From Nitriliruptoraceae bacterium (GTDB taxonomy: Bacteria; Actinomycetota; Nitriliruptoria; Nitriliruptorales; Nitriliruptoraceae), in NCBI GenBank assembly GCA_007120565.1, contig SKNK01000482.1, forward strand, positions 1-7,662: a stretch of DNA of 7,662 nucleotides. Reading direction: 5' to 3'. This document shows positions 1 through 6,083 of this stretch, piece by piece; within the stretch, counting starts at the first letter, position 1; each line of letters starts with the position of its first letter. The notes below the pieces were generated by a model that saw nothing but the letters and a program-made list of their open reading frames with translations, was not told the DNA's origin and ran no database searches. A program made the position numbers and the translations under genes.

Positions 1-1
1 G

Positions 2-460
2 AACTGGGCCAAGTTCTCCGTCGTGCTGGTCAACCTGTGGTTCGGCTTCCCCTACATGTTCCTGATCTGTACGGCGGCGCTGCAGTCCATCCCCTCGGAC
101 GTCTACGAGGCCGCTTCCGTGGACGGGGCCTCGGGATGGCAGCGGTTCCGTGGCATCACCCTGCCGTTGCTGTTGGTCGCGACCGCCCCGGTGCTCGTGG
201 CCACCTTCGCCTTCAACTTCAACAACTTCAACGTCGTCTACCTGCTGACCGGAGGTAATCCGCCCATCGCGGGGGCCGCGACGCCCGCGGGGCACACCGA
301 CATCCTGATCACCTACACCTACCGGGTGGCGTTCGAGAGCGGCGGCGGGCAGGACTACGGCATGGGCGCGACGATCGCCGTGCTGACCTTCGTGCTCGTC
401 GCGGTGATGGCTGCGCTCAGCTTCCGGTGGATCCGGCCGCTCGAGGAGATCAACGAATGA
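2..460 (+). CDS. malF: Maltose-type ABC transporter permease MalF, C-terminal part (5' end outside the window)
   Basis: Membrane permease subunit of an ABC importer for maltose or a related oligosaccharide; it pairs with MalG in the inner part of the transporter. The reading frame is open from base 2, so only the last 152 residues are present. The cytoplasmic EAA loop that contacts the ATPase is at 107-166 (EAASVDGAS, then G and LP at the usual spacing). The tail resembles enterobacterial MalF: a TDILITYTYRVAFE stretch, then GGGQDYG and a final membrane helix. That tail is why I call MalF rather than a generic sugar permease. Its stop codon overlaps the malG start (ATGA at 457-460), so the two are translationally coupled. 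The binding protein and any ATPase gene would lie to the left or elsewhere. The sugar is inferred from family resemblance; trehalose or another glucoside is possible. Confidence 0.9.
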   Translation, partial: NWAKFSVVLVNLWFGFPYMFLICTAALQSIPSDVYEAASVDGASGWQRFRGITLPLLLVATAPVLVATFAFNFNNFNVVYLLTGGNPPIAGAATPAGHTDILITYTYRVAFESGGGQDYGMGATIAVLTFVLVAVMAALSFRWIRPLEEINE

Positions 461-1395
461 GTAGCCAGCCACCAGCCACGTCCACCGAGCCAACGCCTGG
501 GACGCCCCAACCCGCAGGCTCGCGGGGCATCGCTCCCCCCTGGTACGCGCGCCACCTCCGGTGGATGCGTCAGGTCGGCTGGCGCTACCTCGTCGTCGCT
601 GCAGCGCTGTTCTTCGCGTTGTTCCCCGCGGTCTGGGTGGTGTCCGCAGCCTTCAACCCCACCGGCAGCATCGCGGCACAGCGGCTGATCCCCGACCCGG
701 TCAGCACGGTCAACTTCGACCTGTTGTTCGCCACCAACTTCTGGCGCTGGTTCGCCAACTCGATGATCGTGGCCGGGGTGACCTCCGTCGGATCGGTGTT
801 CCTGTGTGCGCTGGCGGCGTACGTCTACAGCCGCATGCGCTTCACCGGCCGGAGGTTGAGCCTGCTCTCACTGCTGTTGCTGCAGATGCTGCCCCAGTTC
901 CTCGCGATCATCGCCATCTTCCTGCTGATGATCGGGATCGGCCGCTTCTTCCCCGAGATCGGACTCAACACCCTCGCCGGCTTGATCGCGATCTACCTCG
1001 GCGGCGCACTGGGCCTCAACACCTGGCTGATGAAGGGGTTCTTCGACACGATCCCCCACGACCTCGACGAGTCGGCCAAGATCGACGGCGCCAGCCACGC
1101 GCAGGTCTTCTTCACCATGATCCTGCCGCTGGCGGCACCGATCCTGGCGGTGGTGACCCTCCTGTCGTTCATCGTGGCCATCAACGACTTCATCGTGCAG
1201 AGCGTGCTCCTCACCGACGATCGACAGTTCACCCTCGCGGTCGGCCTGTTCCGCTTCATCGCCGAGGACTACGGTGCGAGGTGGGGCCCCTTCGCCGCCG
1301 GCGCACTGCTGGCGGGCGCGCCCATCGTGATGCTCTTCCTGTTCCTCCAGCGCTACCTGACCTCGGGACTCATCCAAGGCGCGGTCAAGGGCTGA
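457..1395 (+). CDS. malG: Maltose-type ABC transporter permease MalG
   Basis: Second permease subunit of the same importer, 312 residues. I chose the ATG at 457 because it overlaps the malF stop and has GAGGAG about seven bases upstream; an in-frame ATG at 427 lies deeper inside malF. The N-terminal ~40 residues are a Pro/Thr-rich, probably cytoplasmic extension. The first membrane helix is at about 44-64 and others at about 103-123, 137-160, 174-195, 226-250 and 278-299. The EAA loop is at about 204-224 (DESAKIDGAS, then LP at 223-224). The C-terminus (GLIQGAVKG) closely matches the known MalG ending GLTAGGVKG, and LGG followed by KGFFDTIP also matches MalG. It is the last gene of the operon here: the next gene converges on it 44 bases away. 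Confidence 0.93.
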   Translation: MSSQPPATSTEPTPGTPQPAGSRGIAPPWYARHLRWMRQVGWRYLVVAAALFFALFPAVWVVSAAFNPTGSIAAQRLIPDPVSTVNFDLLFATNFWRWFANSMIVAGVTSVGSVFLCALAAYVYSRMRFTGRRLSLLSLLLLQMLPQFLAIIAIFLLMIGIGRFFPEIGLNTLAGLIAIYLGGALGLNTWLMKGFFDTIPHDLDESAKIDGASHAQVFFTMILPLAAPILAVVTLLSFIVAINDFIVQSVLLTDDRQFTLAVGLFRFIAEDYGARWGPFAAGALLAGAPIVMLFLFLQRYLTSGLIQGAVKG

Positions 1396-1439
1396 GGACC
1401 GGCGCTACTGGCGTGTCCCACGATCGTGACCGGCGGGGG
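1396..1439. other. Short convergent intergenic gap with a palindrome between direct repeats
   Basis: These 44 bases separate the stops of malG (plus) and the gamma-glutamyltransferase-family gene (minus). They hold the 10-base palindrome CACGATCGTG at 1419-1428 and two copies of GACCGGCG at 1397-1404 and 1428-1435. A stop site for both transcripts is expected here, but I see no strong stem with a T tract, so no intrinsic terminator is called. Confidence 0.4.
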
Positions 1440-3014
1440 TCACCCACCGACGACCGCACCTTCCGCGCGCGGGTCCGATCCCGCGCGGTAGCCCGCGCCG
1501 GTCACCTCGATCGCGTGGGCATGCCCGGCGCCATGGTCGAAGGCCTCCATGAACGAGACCTGATGCCCCCGCGAGGTCAACGCCTCGGCAAGGTCGGTTG
1601 CTCGGGACTCGATGCTCAGGGAGCCGTCGGCCGGATCCACGATCCATCGGGGATGGTCGATGGCGTCCTGGACATCGTCCCCGCGGTCAACGAGGTGACC
1701 GAGCAACTGGGTGTGGATCTGTGGCTGGCCGTCGCCACCCATCGTGCCCATGACCAGCCATGGCTTGCCGTCGCGCAGGACCAGCGCCGGGATGAGGGTG
1801 TGCATCGGACGCTTGCCGGGAGCGATGACGTTGGGGTCGGCCGGGTCGAGGCTGAAGTGTGCACCCCGGTTGTGCAACCCGATCCCCGTGCCCGGGACGA
1901 CGACACCCGAGCCGAACCCGACGAAGTTCGACTGGATCAAGCTGACCATCAGCCCGTCGCGATCTGCGGCACAGAGGTAGGCCGTTCCTCCCGCTGCTGG
2001 GCGTGTCGGCGGCCAGTTCCCGACCCGCTCGGCGTCGATCGCGTCGGCCATCGCGGTCAGCCGACCCCGGGCGAGCAGGTCCTCGACGGACACGCGCATC
2101 GTCCGGGGATCGGCGAGGTGCTCCTGGCGATCGGCCATCGCGACACGGATCGCTTCGACCTGGAGGTGGGCCGCGGCCGCGGGATCCGACGGCAACGGTC
2201 CGAGCGCCTCGAGGATCCCAAGGGCCGTGAGTGCGGTCACTCCCTGCGTGGGCGGCGGAAGCTCCAGCACCTCGACGTCGCGGTAGTCGCCCCGTAACGG
2301 GACGACCTCCTCGACCGCGTGGTCGTCGAGGTCGGCTTCCGTCATGGTGGAACCGCGGCGCTGCAACTCCTGGGCGATGGCCGACCCGATGTCGCCGCGG
2401 TAGAGCGCATCAGGACCGTCCTGCGCCAGAGCGGTGAGCGTCGCTGCCAGATCGGGCTGCACGAACCGCTCGCCTGCACGCATCTGGCCGTAGTGCTCGT
2501 CCCATCCGGATTGGTTGACGAACCGCGTCCTGGCACGCTCGGGGAAGCGAGCGGCGTGGGGTGAGACAGGGAACCCGTCGGCGGCGAGCCGAAGGGCAGG
2601 TTGGACGAGATCGCCGAAGCTCCGCGATCCCCAGCGCTCGAGCAGGTGGGCCCACCCCGCAACCGCACCGGGCACGGTCACCGGCAGAGCACCGAAGGTC
2701 GGCATCCCGCCGGTGCCGGGGAAGGACACCTCGGCGTCGCCGTGTCCGGCGGTGATCGCCTCCTGGATGGCCTCGGGAGTGGCGCGCGACGGGGCGGCAC
2801 CGACCGACTGCACCCCGGTGGCCTGGCCGTCCCAGACGATGGCGAGCAGGTCGCCTCCGACCCCGCAGTAGTACGGGGTGACCACGGCGAGCACGAGGTT
2901 GGTGGCAACGGCGGCGTCGATGGCGTTGCCACCCGAAGCCAGGACCGCCTGGCCAGCGCTCGAGGCCAAGTGGTGAGGGCTGGCAACGCAGCCGTTCGGG
3001 AACCAGCGGGACAT
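1440..3014 (-). CDS. Gamma-glutamyltransferase-family Ntn hydrolase (soluble, YwrD-like)
   Basis: Predicted self-processing N-terminal-nucleophile hydrolase, 524 residues, a usual length for the family. Its members cleave gamma-glutamyl bonds (as in glutathione) or other amides; cephalosporin acylases and oxamate amidohydrolase HpxW share the fold. Visible family features are an N-terminal SSAGQAVLASGGNAIDAAVA block (18-37), YCGVGGD (49-55), GALPVTVPGAVAGW (108-121) and PPPTQG (253-258). The expected cleavage and nucleophile site is GGT-AYLCAAD, with Thr344. NRGAHFSLDP (382-391) and the oxyanion-region GTMGGDGQPQ (423-432) follow. No signal peptide is visible, so it is probably cytosolic, unlike classical secreted GGT. 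The ATG at 3014 is preferred because it has GAGAGG five bases upstream; the frame stays open further but would run through the tRNA gene. Leu240 is a TTA codon (2295-2297), the only one found in the window. The exact substrate is unknown. Confidence 0.9.
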   Translation of the reverse strand: MSRWFPNGCVASPHHLASSAGQAVLASGGNAIDAAVATNLVLAVVTPYYCGVGGDLLAIVWDGQATGVQSVGAAPSRATPEAIQEAITAGHGDAEVSFPGTGGMPTFGALPVTVPGAVAGWAHLLERWGSRSFGDLVQPALRLAADGFPVSPHAARFPERARTRFVNQSGWDEHYGQMRAGERFVQPDLAATLTALAQDGPDALYRGDIGSAIAQELQRRGSTMTEADLDDHAVEEVVPLRGDYRDVEVLELPPPTQGVTALTALGILEALGPLPSDPAAAAHLQVEAIRVAMADRQEHLADPRTMRVSVEDLLARGRLTAMADAIDAERVGNWPPTRPAAGGTAYLCAADRDGLMVSLIQSNFVGFGSGVVVPGTGIGLHNRGAHFSLDPADPNVIAPGKRPMHTLIPALVLRDGKPWLVMGTMGGDGQPQIHTQLLGHLVDRGDDVQDAIDHPRWIVDPADGSLSIESRATDLAEALTSRGHQVSFMEAFDHGAGHAHAIEVTGAGYRAGSDPRAEGAVVGG

Positions 3015-3019
3015 CGGCA

Positions 3020-3025
3020 CCTCTC
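3020..3025 (-). promoter_or_regulatory. Ribosome binding site deciding the GGT-family start
   Basis: GAGAGG on the minus strand lies five bases before the ATG at 3014-3012. It supports this start over longer versions of the frame that would read through the tRNA gene. Confidence 0.65.
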
Positions 3026-3078
3026 GAGTCGCGGGGGTCCGACGGTAGCGCCGCCACGCCGCGCTGACCCTCGAGCCG

Positions 3079-3084
3079 TACCCT
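3079..3084 (+). promoter_or_regulatory. Possible -10 element for tRNA-Leu
   Basis: TACCCT fits the TANNNT pattern of a -10 box and lies nine bases before the mature tRNA 5' end, which would put transcription start at about 3091. I found no convincing -35 hexamer at the matching distance, so this is only a suggestion. The 79-base gap to the divergent hydrolase start must hold promoters for both directions. Confidence 0.3.
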
Positions 3085-3093
3085 TCGGTGCAC

Positions 3094-3177
3094 GCGGGTG
3101 TGCCGGAATCGGTAGACGGAGGGGCCTTAAAAGCCCTCGGACCTCGGTCCATGTGGGTTCGAATCCCACCACCCGCA
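3094..3177 (+). tRNA. tRNA-Leu, anticodon UAA
   Basis: A complete type II (long variable arm) cloverleaf can be folded by eye. The acceptor stem GCGGGTG (3094-3100) pairs with CACCCGC (3170-3176), and A3177 is the discriminator. The D arm holds CCG/CGG around GAATCGGTAGA. The anticodon stem GGGGC/GCCCT (one G-T pair) closes the loop CTTAAAA with anticodon TAA at 3128-3130. The variable arm GGAC/GTCC is at 3139-3150. The T arm GTGGG/CCCAC closes TTCGAAT (3153-3169). CCA is not encoded, so it must be added enzymatically. This tRNA reads UUA, the rarest leucine codon in high-GC genomes, and perhaps UUG by wobble. It has the same anticodon as the Streptomyces bldA tRNA. Confidence 0.96.
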
Positions 3178-3192
3178 CGCCACCACCCGCAC
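3166..3192 (+). repeat. 13-base direct repeat duplicating the tRNA 3' end
   Basis: CCACCACCCGCAC occurs at 3166-3178, spanning the end of the T stem and the acceptor strand of the tRNA, and again perfectly at 3180-3192, with one base between the copies. Duplications of a tRNA 3' end can be integration scars, but there is no room for an element between these copies, so local slippage in C-rich DNA is equally likely. Confidence 0.75.
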
Positions 3193-3215
3193 ACGGTTCT
3201 CGGTGGCACCGGCCC

Positions 3216-3230
3216 GCCCACGAGGTGGGT
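3216..3230 (+). terminator. Weak candidate terminator hairpin after tRNA-Leu
   Basis: GCCCAC (3216-3221) can pair with GTGGGT (3225-3230) around a three-base GAG loop, giving a six-pair GC-rich stem (one G-T pair) about 38 bases after the tRNA. No T tract follows, so it would be a weak or factor-assisted stop. A longer-range alternative pairs GGTCGGT (3228-3234) with ACCGACC (3251-3257), excluding part of the first stem. Confidence 0.3.
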
Positions 3231-3263
3231 CGGTGGGTCCGATCCTCACGACCGACCAGGGGC

Positions 3264-3268
3264 AGGAG
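3264..3268 (+). promoter_or_regulatory. Ribosome binding site before a non-canonical start
   Basis: AGGAG lies eight bases before the ATC at 3277 and five before the ACG at 3274. It sits just where codons begin to show strong G/C in third position, and no ATG, GTG or TTG in frame lies at a proper distance. It is the main reason for placing the following gene's start here. Confidence 0.5.
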
Positions 3269-3276
3269 ACGCCACG

Positions 3277-3813
3277 ATCGACGAGCACCTTCCGCGCCGG
3301 CGAACCCTCAGGGGCGGCGCCGCCCGGATCATCTGGCCGATCGGCGCGATCCTGCTCGCCACCGTGGTGGTCGTCACGCTGGGGTGGGTGGCCGCGTCGT
3401 GGCACTCGACCAACCAGGTGATGACGAGCCTGCGCGAGCATCCGGCGCTGCACGCGGACCTCGACGCGGTGGTCGTGAGTCGCTACGAACGCCGGCCCAG
3501 CGTCGTGGAGGCGGTACCGCTGGTCCGAGAGACCTGGGCCAGCAACGCCGCACCCGAGGAGCTCACTGACCGAGTCGAGCGGGCCTTCTCCGACCGGGAC
3601 GTGCAGATGGAGTCGCCCCGCAGCAACACCCGTGGCGAGGTGCGACGCTGGCGCCACTGGCCAGGCCCCGGATGTCCGCGAACGTCGGTGACGGCGCGGG
3701 TCACCCCGGACGATCCCCGCCACGATGGCGACCGAGGTGTCGACGAACAACTCAACGCTGCGCCCGGCCAGACGCACAGTTGGCTCCAGATCACCGTCCA
3801 CGGCTGCGGATGA
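3277..3813 (+). CDS. Unrecognised single-pass membrane protein, start codon uncertain
   Basis: I do not recognise the family. If it starts at the ATC at 3277 it has 178 residues. A basic N-terminus (RRRTLRGGAAR, 7-17) precedes one hydrophobic helix at about 18-40, and then a ~135-residue charged domain with no second membrane segment. The positive-inside rule predicts a cytoplasmic N-terminus and an external C-terminal domain. Two cysteines, Cys133 and Cys177, could form a disulfide outside. Codons from 3280 to the stop nearly all end in G or C, so the frame is genuinely coding. In-frame codons between the tRNA and 3277 include no ATG, GTG or TTG, while AGGAG sits eight bases before ATC. Alternatives are an ACG start at 3274, a sequencing error (one base change gives ATG), or a GTG inside the helix, which would destroy the membrane anchor. 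It converges on the Nudix gene, 29 bases away. Confidence 0.65.
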   Translation: MDEHLPRRRTLRGGAARIIWPIGAILLATVVVVTLGWVAASWHSTNQVMTSLREHPALHADLDAVVVSRYERRPSVVEAVPLVRETWASNAAPEELTDRVERAFSDRDVQMESPRSNTRGEVRRWRHWPGPGCPRTSVTARVTPDDPRHDGDRGVDEQLNAAPGQTHSWLQITVHGCG

Positions 3814-3819
3814 TCCCCG

Positions 3820-3835
3820 GGGCGCCCTACCGCCC
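3820..3835. terminator. Small hairpin between convergent genes
   Basis: GGGCG (3820-3824) and CGCCC (3831-3835) form a five-pair stem around a six-base loop in the 29-base gap between the membrane-protein stop and the Nudix/YjeF_N stop. It could act in both directions, but it is short and lacks a T tract. Confidence 0.25.
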
Positions 3836-3842
3836 GGTCGGT

Positions 3843-5315
3843 TCAGCCTCCCTCGAGCGCGACGGGATCCGTTGCGGCTTGATCGGGGGTACCCGCGTCG
3901 CTCGCGCGCTCCTCGGCAGTGAGGCGGATCAGCGGCCCTTCGGCGAACAGCGATCTTGGCGCCGGGACGACGCCACTCGCGGCCCACGCCGCCTCGGGAA
4001 GGCCAAGGTCGGCCAGGTACAGATCGCCCAGGTACGGCTGCACGATCGCGGATCGTGAAGCCACCGTCGGACGCCCGAGCGCGACGGTCACGTCGGCGGT
4101 GACACAGGTGCCGCCCAAGCCCAGCTCCGGACCGACACCACTGGGCAGATCCAGCGCGACCACAAGGACGTCGAAGCGACGCAACCACGTCGCGGCTGCG
4201 CTCGGAGCCTGACGCAACGGCGGCTCCGCGCCGATGCCCAGCATCGCGTCGATCACGACCTCCCCGGGCTGCTCCAGATCACCCCAGTCGTCACCACCAA
4301 CCGAGGTGACGGGGATCCCCGCGTCCGACAACGCCTGTAGCTGGCTTGGGCTTCGCGGTGATCCGACCAACAGCACCCGGAGGTTGGCCCCCGCCACCGA
4401 GAGCAGGCGAGCGGCCGCCAAGCCGCCGGAGCCATTGCTCGACGGCCCTGCGAGCACCGTGATCGTCGCTCCGCTGGTACCTCCGCCGAGCAGGCGACGC
4501 ACCGAGTGCGCGAGCGCCCTGCCCGCATGCTCGGCTCGGATACTGGCGTCGATCCCGCGCCGCTCCCCCCAACGACGCGCCGTGCGCATCTGATCGGCCG
4601 TGACGTGAGGCACCTCATGCTGCGCGATCGACGGCAGCTCACCCTCCAGCCGGGGCCGCCGTTGCCAAGCGGGAGCAGACTCCCAAGGACGCACGGCCCG
4701 CTCCTCACCGAGCGATCCCGGCTCCACGCCGTCGTTCCAACCCTCGACCGCCACATCCAACAAGGTCGCCATCACGACGGCGGTCGCACCCCAGAGCAGG
4801 TCCTCGTCCAACTGCCACGCCCAACTCGACCCTCCGGCCGACAGGGGAGCATGGCGCCACCGCGAACGATCGAGGAGTTGCGTGACCGGGACCCGGAGGA
4901 CCTCGTCGACCTCCCAGGGGTTCTCCGCCAACGGGTGGGGTTCACGCCAACGCGCGAGCACCGGCACGACCCAGAACCGCGAGGGCGGGATGTAGAACCG
5001 CGGCCCCGTACCGATGACCTCGACGCTGTCGACCTGCAGGCCGACCTCCTCCTGCGCTTCCCGCAGCGCCGCTTCCTCGACGGTCTCCCCCGCATCCAGG
5101 CGACCGCCGGGGAAGGAGATCTGTCCGGGGTGGGAGCGCAGGTCCCGCCGGCGGCGGGTCAGCACGACGCTGGGCCCGTGCGGGGTGTCTTCGAGCAGCA
5201 CCAACACCGCCCCGACCCGTGCCTGGGCGGGCGCTGCCCGAGCCTCCGCCGGGACCGCGTCGAGCGCGGAGGCCAGGCGCGCCCAGAACCCCTCGGGATG
5301 CAGCTGCTCGTCCAC
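3843..5315 (-). CDS. Nudix hydrolase (CoA pyrophosphatase type) fused to a YjeF_N-like domain
   Basis: 490 residues from a GTG at 5315, which has AAGAGG four bases upstream. The N-terminal part (about 33-190) is a Nudix domain with a complete box at 71-93 (G-x5-E-x7-REAQEEVGL; the metal-binding glutamates 86, 89 and 90 are present). The preceding LRSHPGQISFPGG (59-71) is the signature of CoA pyrophosphatases, which split CoA into 4'-phosphopantetheine and 3',5'-ADP. After a linker (about 195-237) comes a YjeF_N-like Rossmann domain: VTADQMRTA (238-246), GPSSNGSGGLAAARLL (290-305), VIDAMLGIG (354-362) and ALDLPSG (387-393). This family contains the NAD(P)H-hydrate epimerase. The usual GNNGGDG loop is changed: Gly297 stands where Asp is expected, and PSG is followed by VGPELG rather than an Asp-containing loop. 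There is no YjeF_C dehydratase domain. The Nudix half is confident; activity of the second half is doubtful. It is probably co-transcribed with the upstream regulator gene. Confidence 0.9.
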   Translation of the reverse strand: MDEQLHPEGFWARLASALDAVPAEARAAPAQARVGAVLVLLEDTPHGPSVVLTRRRRDLRSHPGQISFPGGRLDAGETVEEAALREAQEEVGLQVDSVEVIGTGPRFYIPPSRFWVVPVLARWREPHPLAENPWEVDEVLRVPVTQLLDRSRWRHAPLSAGGSSWAWQLDEDLLWGATAVVMATLLDVAVEGWNDGVEPGSLGEERAVRPWESAPAWQRRPRLEGELPSIAQHEVPHVTADQMRTARRWGERRGIDASIRAEHAGRALAHSVRRLLGGGTSGATITVLAGPSSNGSGGLAAARLLSVAGANLRVLLVGSPRSPSQLQALSDAGIPVTSVGGDDWGDLEQPGEVVIDAMLGIGAEPPLRQAPSAAATWLRRFDVLVVALDLPSGVGPELGLGGTCVTADVTVALGRPTVASRSAIVQPYLGDLYLADLGLPEAAWAASGVVPAPRSLFAEGPLIRLTAEERASDAGTPDQAATDPVALEGG

Positions 5316-5353
5316 GCCACCTCTTCGTTCACCGAGCGAGGAACGCTACCTCG

Positions 5354-6025
5354 TCACCCCGGATCCGGGTCGCTCGACGGCGGCGATCCTCCCTGCTGCC
5401 CTGCGCCCTTCGGGGGGTTGTCCTCGGGACGCCCCAGCGGGAACAGGTGGACCTGACCAACGACCCGGGTGCTGCCCTCCGGCGGCTCGCGGTCCTGCAG
5501 CCGTTCCACATGCCGGTTGAGGACCTCGAGGAGGTCTTCGCGCAACACCACCATCTCCTCCGGGGTCGCATCGAAGCGCGCCATGCTGCTCACCGAGGAC
5601 GACATCCACGTCGGACCCCAGGTGTCGGCTGACCGGAACCAGGTCTCGATCTGCCTGGCGTAGGTGCGCCACAGTTCGCTGGTCGCGGCCCGCAGGTCCG
5701 CGGCCGAGTCGGGATCGTCCAGCAAGGCGGCGGCTTCGAGGTTGTAACCCCGGACCTTCCAGTATCGGTCCCGTTTGTTGCCGCGGTCCGTGTCCTCCTC
5801 GATGAACCCGTGCTTGGCGAGCAGTCGCAGGTGGTAGCTCGTCGTCCCACTGCTCTCCCCCACCAACTCTGCGAGTTGCGAGGCCGTAGCGGAGCCGTGA
5901 TCACCCAGAAGGTCGTACATCCGCACCCGCAGCGGATGCGCAAGCGCTTTGAGGGCCGAGGCATCCACCGACATCGGCTCGCGATGCGTGGCCCCATCCA
6001 CGGTCGATCCTCGGTCCTCCGACAT
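5354..6025 (-). CDS. ArsR-type winged-helix transcriptional regulator
   Basis: 223 residues. The ATG at 6025 is chosen because AGGAGG lies five bases upstream; the frame runs open to 6148 but would then cross the operator and the opposite gene's start. The DNA-binding domain spans about 21-97: LKALAHPLRVRMYDLL, then the helix-turn-helix ASQLAELVGESSGTTSYHLRLLAKHGFI (48-75, recognition helix about 59-71), and the wing RGNKRDRYWKV (81-91). This is the HTH_20/ArsR pattern. The middle (about 107-175) is a predicted helical, probably dimerising region, and the end (about 195-223) is a Pro/Gly/Ser-rich tail. No cysteine is present, so it is not a classical arsenite or thiol-metal sensor; the ligand is unknown. 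It is divergent from the small protein/MFS operon across a palindromic operator, so autorepression and control of the exporter are likely. The Nudix gene follows 38 bases downstream. Confidence 0.88.
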   Translation of the reverse strand: MSEDRGSTVDGATHREPMSVDASALKALAHPLRVRMYDLLGDHGSATASQLAELVGESSGTTSYHLRLLAKHGFIEEDTDRGNKRDRYWKVRGYNLEAAALLDDPDSAADLRAATSELWRTYARQIETWFRSADTWGPTWMSSSVSSMARFDATPEEMVVLREDLLEVLNRHVERLQDREPPEGSTRVVGQVHLFPLGRPEDNPPKGAGQQGGSPPSSDPDPG

Positions 6026-6030
6026 CACAT

Positions 6031-6036
6031 CCTCCT
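6031..6036 (-). promoter_or_regulatory. Ribosome binding site of the ArsR-type regulator
   Basis: AGGAGG on the minus strand, five bases before the ATG at 6025-6023. It fixes that start over the upstream methionine at 6148. Confidence 0.8.
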
Positions 6037-6042
6037 CATATC

Positions 6043-6058
6043 GCAGAGAAACATTTGC
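6043..6058. promoter_or_regulatory. Third, imperfect operator dyad on the regulator side
   Basis: GCAGA-N6-TTTGC differs in one arm base from the two stronger GCAGA-N6-TCTGC sites to its right and shares its last two bases with the next site. GCAGAGAA here (6043-6050) is also the exact inverse of TTCTCTGC at 6065-6072. It lies immediately before the regulator's ribosome binding site, so bound protein here would specifically affect the minus-strand transcript. Confidence 0.55.
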
Positions 6059-6083
6059 AGAATGTTCTCTGCAGTGGTACCTT
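6055..6083 (+). promoter_or_regulatory. Candidate promoter for the small protein/MFS operon
   Basis: TTGCAG (6055-6060) as -35 and TACCTT (6078-6083) as -10 are separated by exactly 17 bases. Transcription would start near 6090, about 36 bases before the ATG at 6126. Both boxes lie inside the palindromic operator, so bound repressor would block polymerase. The -35 matches the consensus only in its TTG. Confidence 0.45.

Noticed and set aside
561..2297. A 578-codon open frame on the plus strand across malG and the GGT-family gene
   Set aside because: It is out of frame with malG and antisense to the GGT-family gene; the product is Arg/Pro/Gly-rich with no domain. Long spurious frames are expected at this GC content.
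3015..3221. N-terminal extension of the GGT-family protein up to 3221
   Set aside because: It would translate the complement of tRNA-Leu; the ATG at 3014 has a good ribosome binding site.
2601..3569. A 322-codon plus-strand frame through the GGT start, the tRNA and the membrane-protein gene
   Set aside because: It runs through a tRNA gene and in the wrong frame for the 3277-3813 gene; low-complexity product.
3127..4188. A 353-codon minus-strand frame opposite the membrane-protein gene
   Set aside because: It occupies the same codon register as the plus-strand coding frame on the opposite strand and ends inside the tRNA; the third-position bias favours the plus frame.
4585..4610. Internal start for a separate YjeF_N gene inside the Nudix fusion (Val235 or Met243)
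   Set aside because: No ribosome binding site precedes either codon, and the frame is continuous with no stop between the domains.
5326..5345. CGTTC/GAACG inverted repeat between the regulator and Nudix genes, considered as a terminator
   Set aside because: Only five pairs with a ten-base loop and no T tract; read-through is more likely.
4506..5456. A 316-codon plus-strand frame antisense to the Nudix gene
   Set aside because: Its product is Arg/Pro/Gly-rich with no motif, while the opposite strand has complete Nudix and YjeF_N-like motifs.
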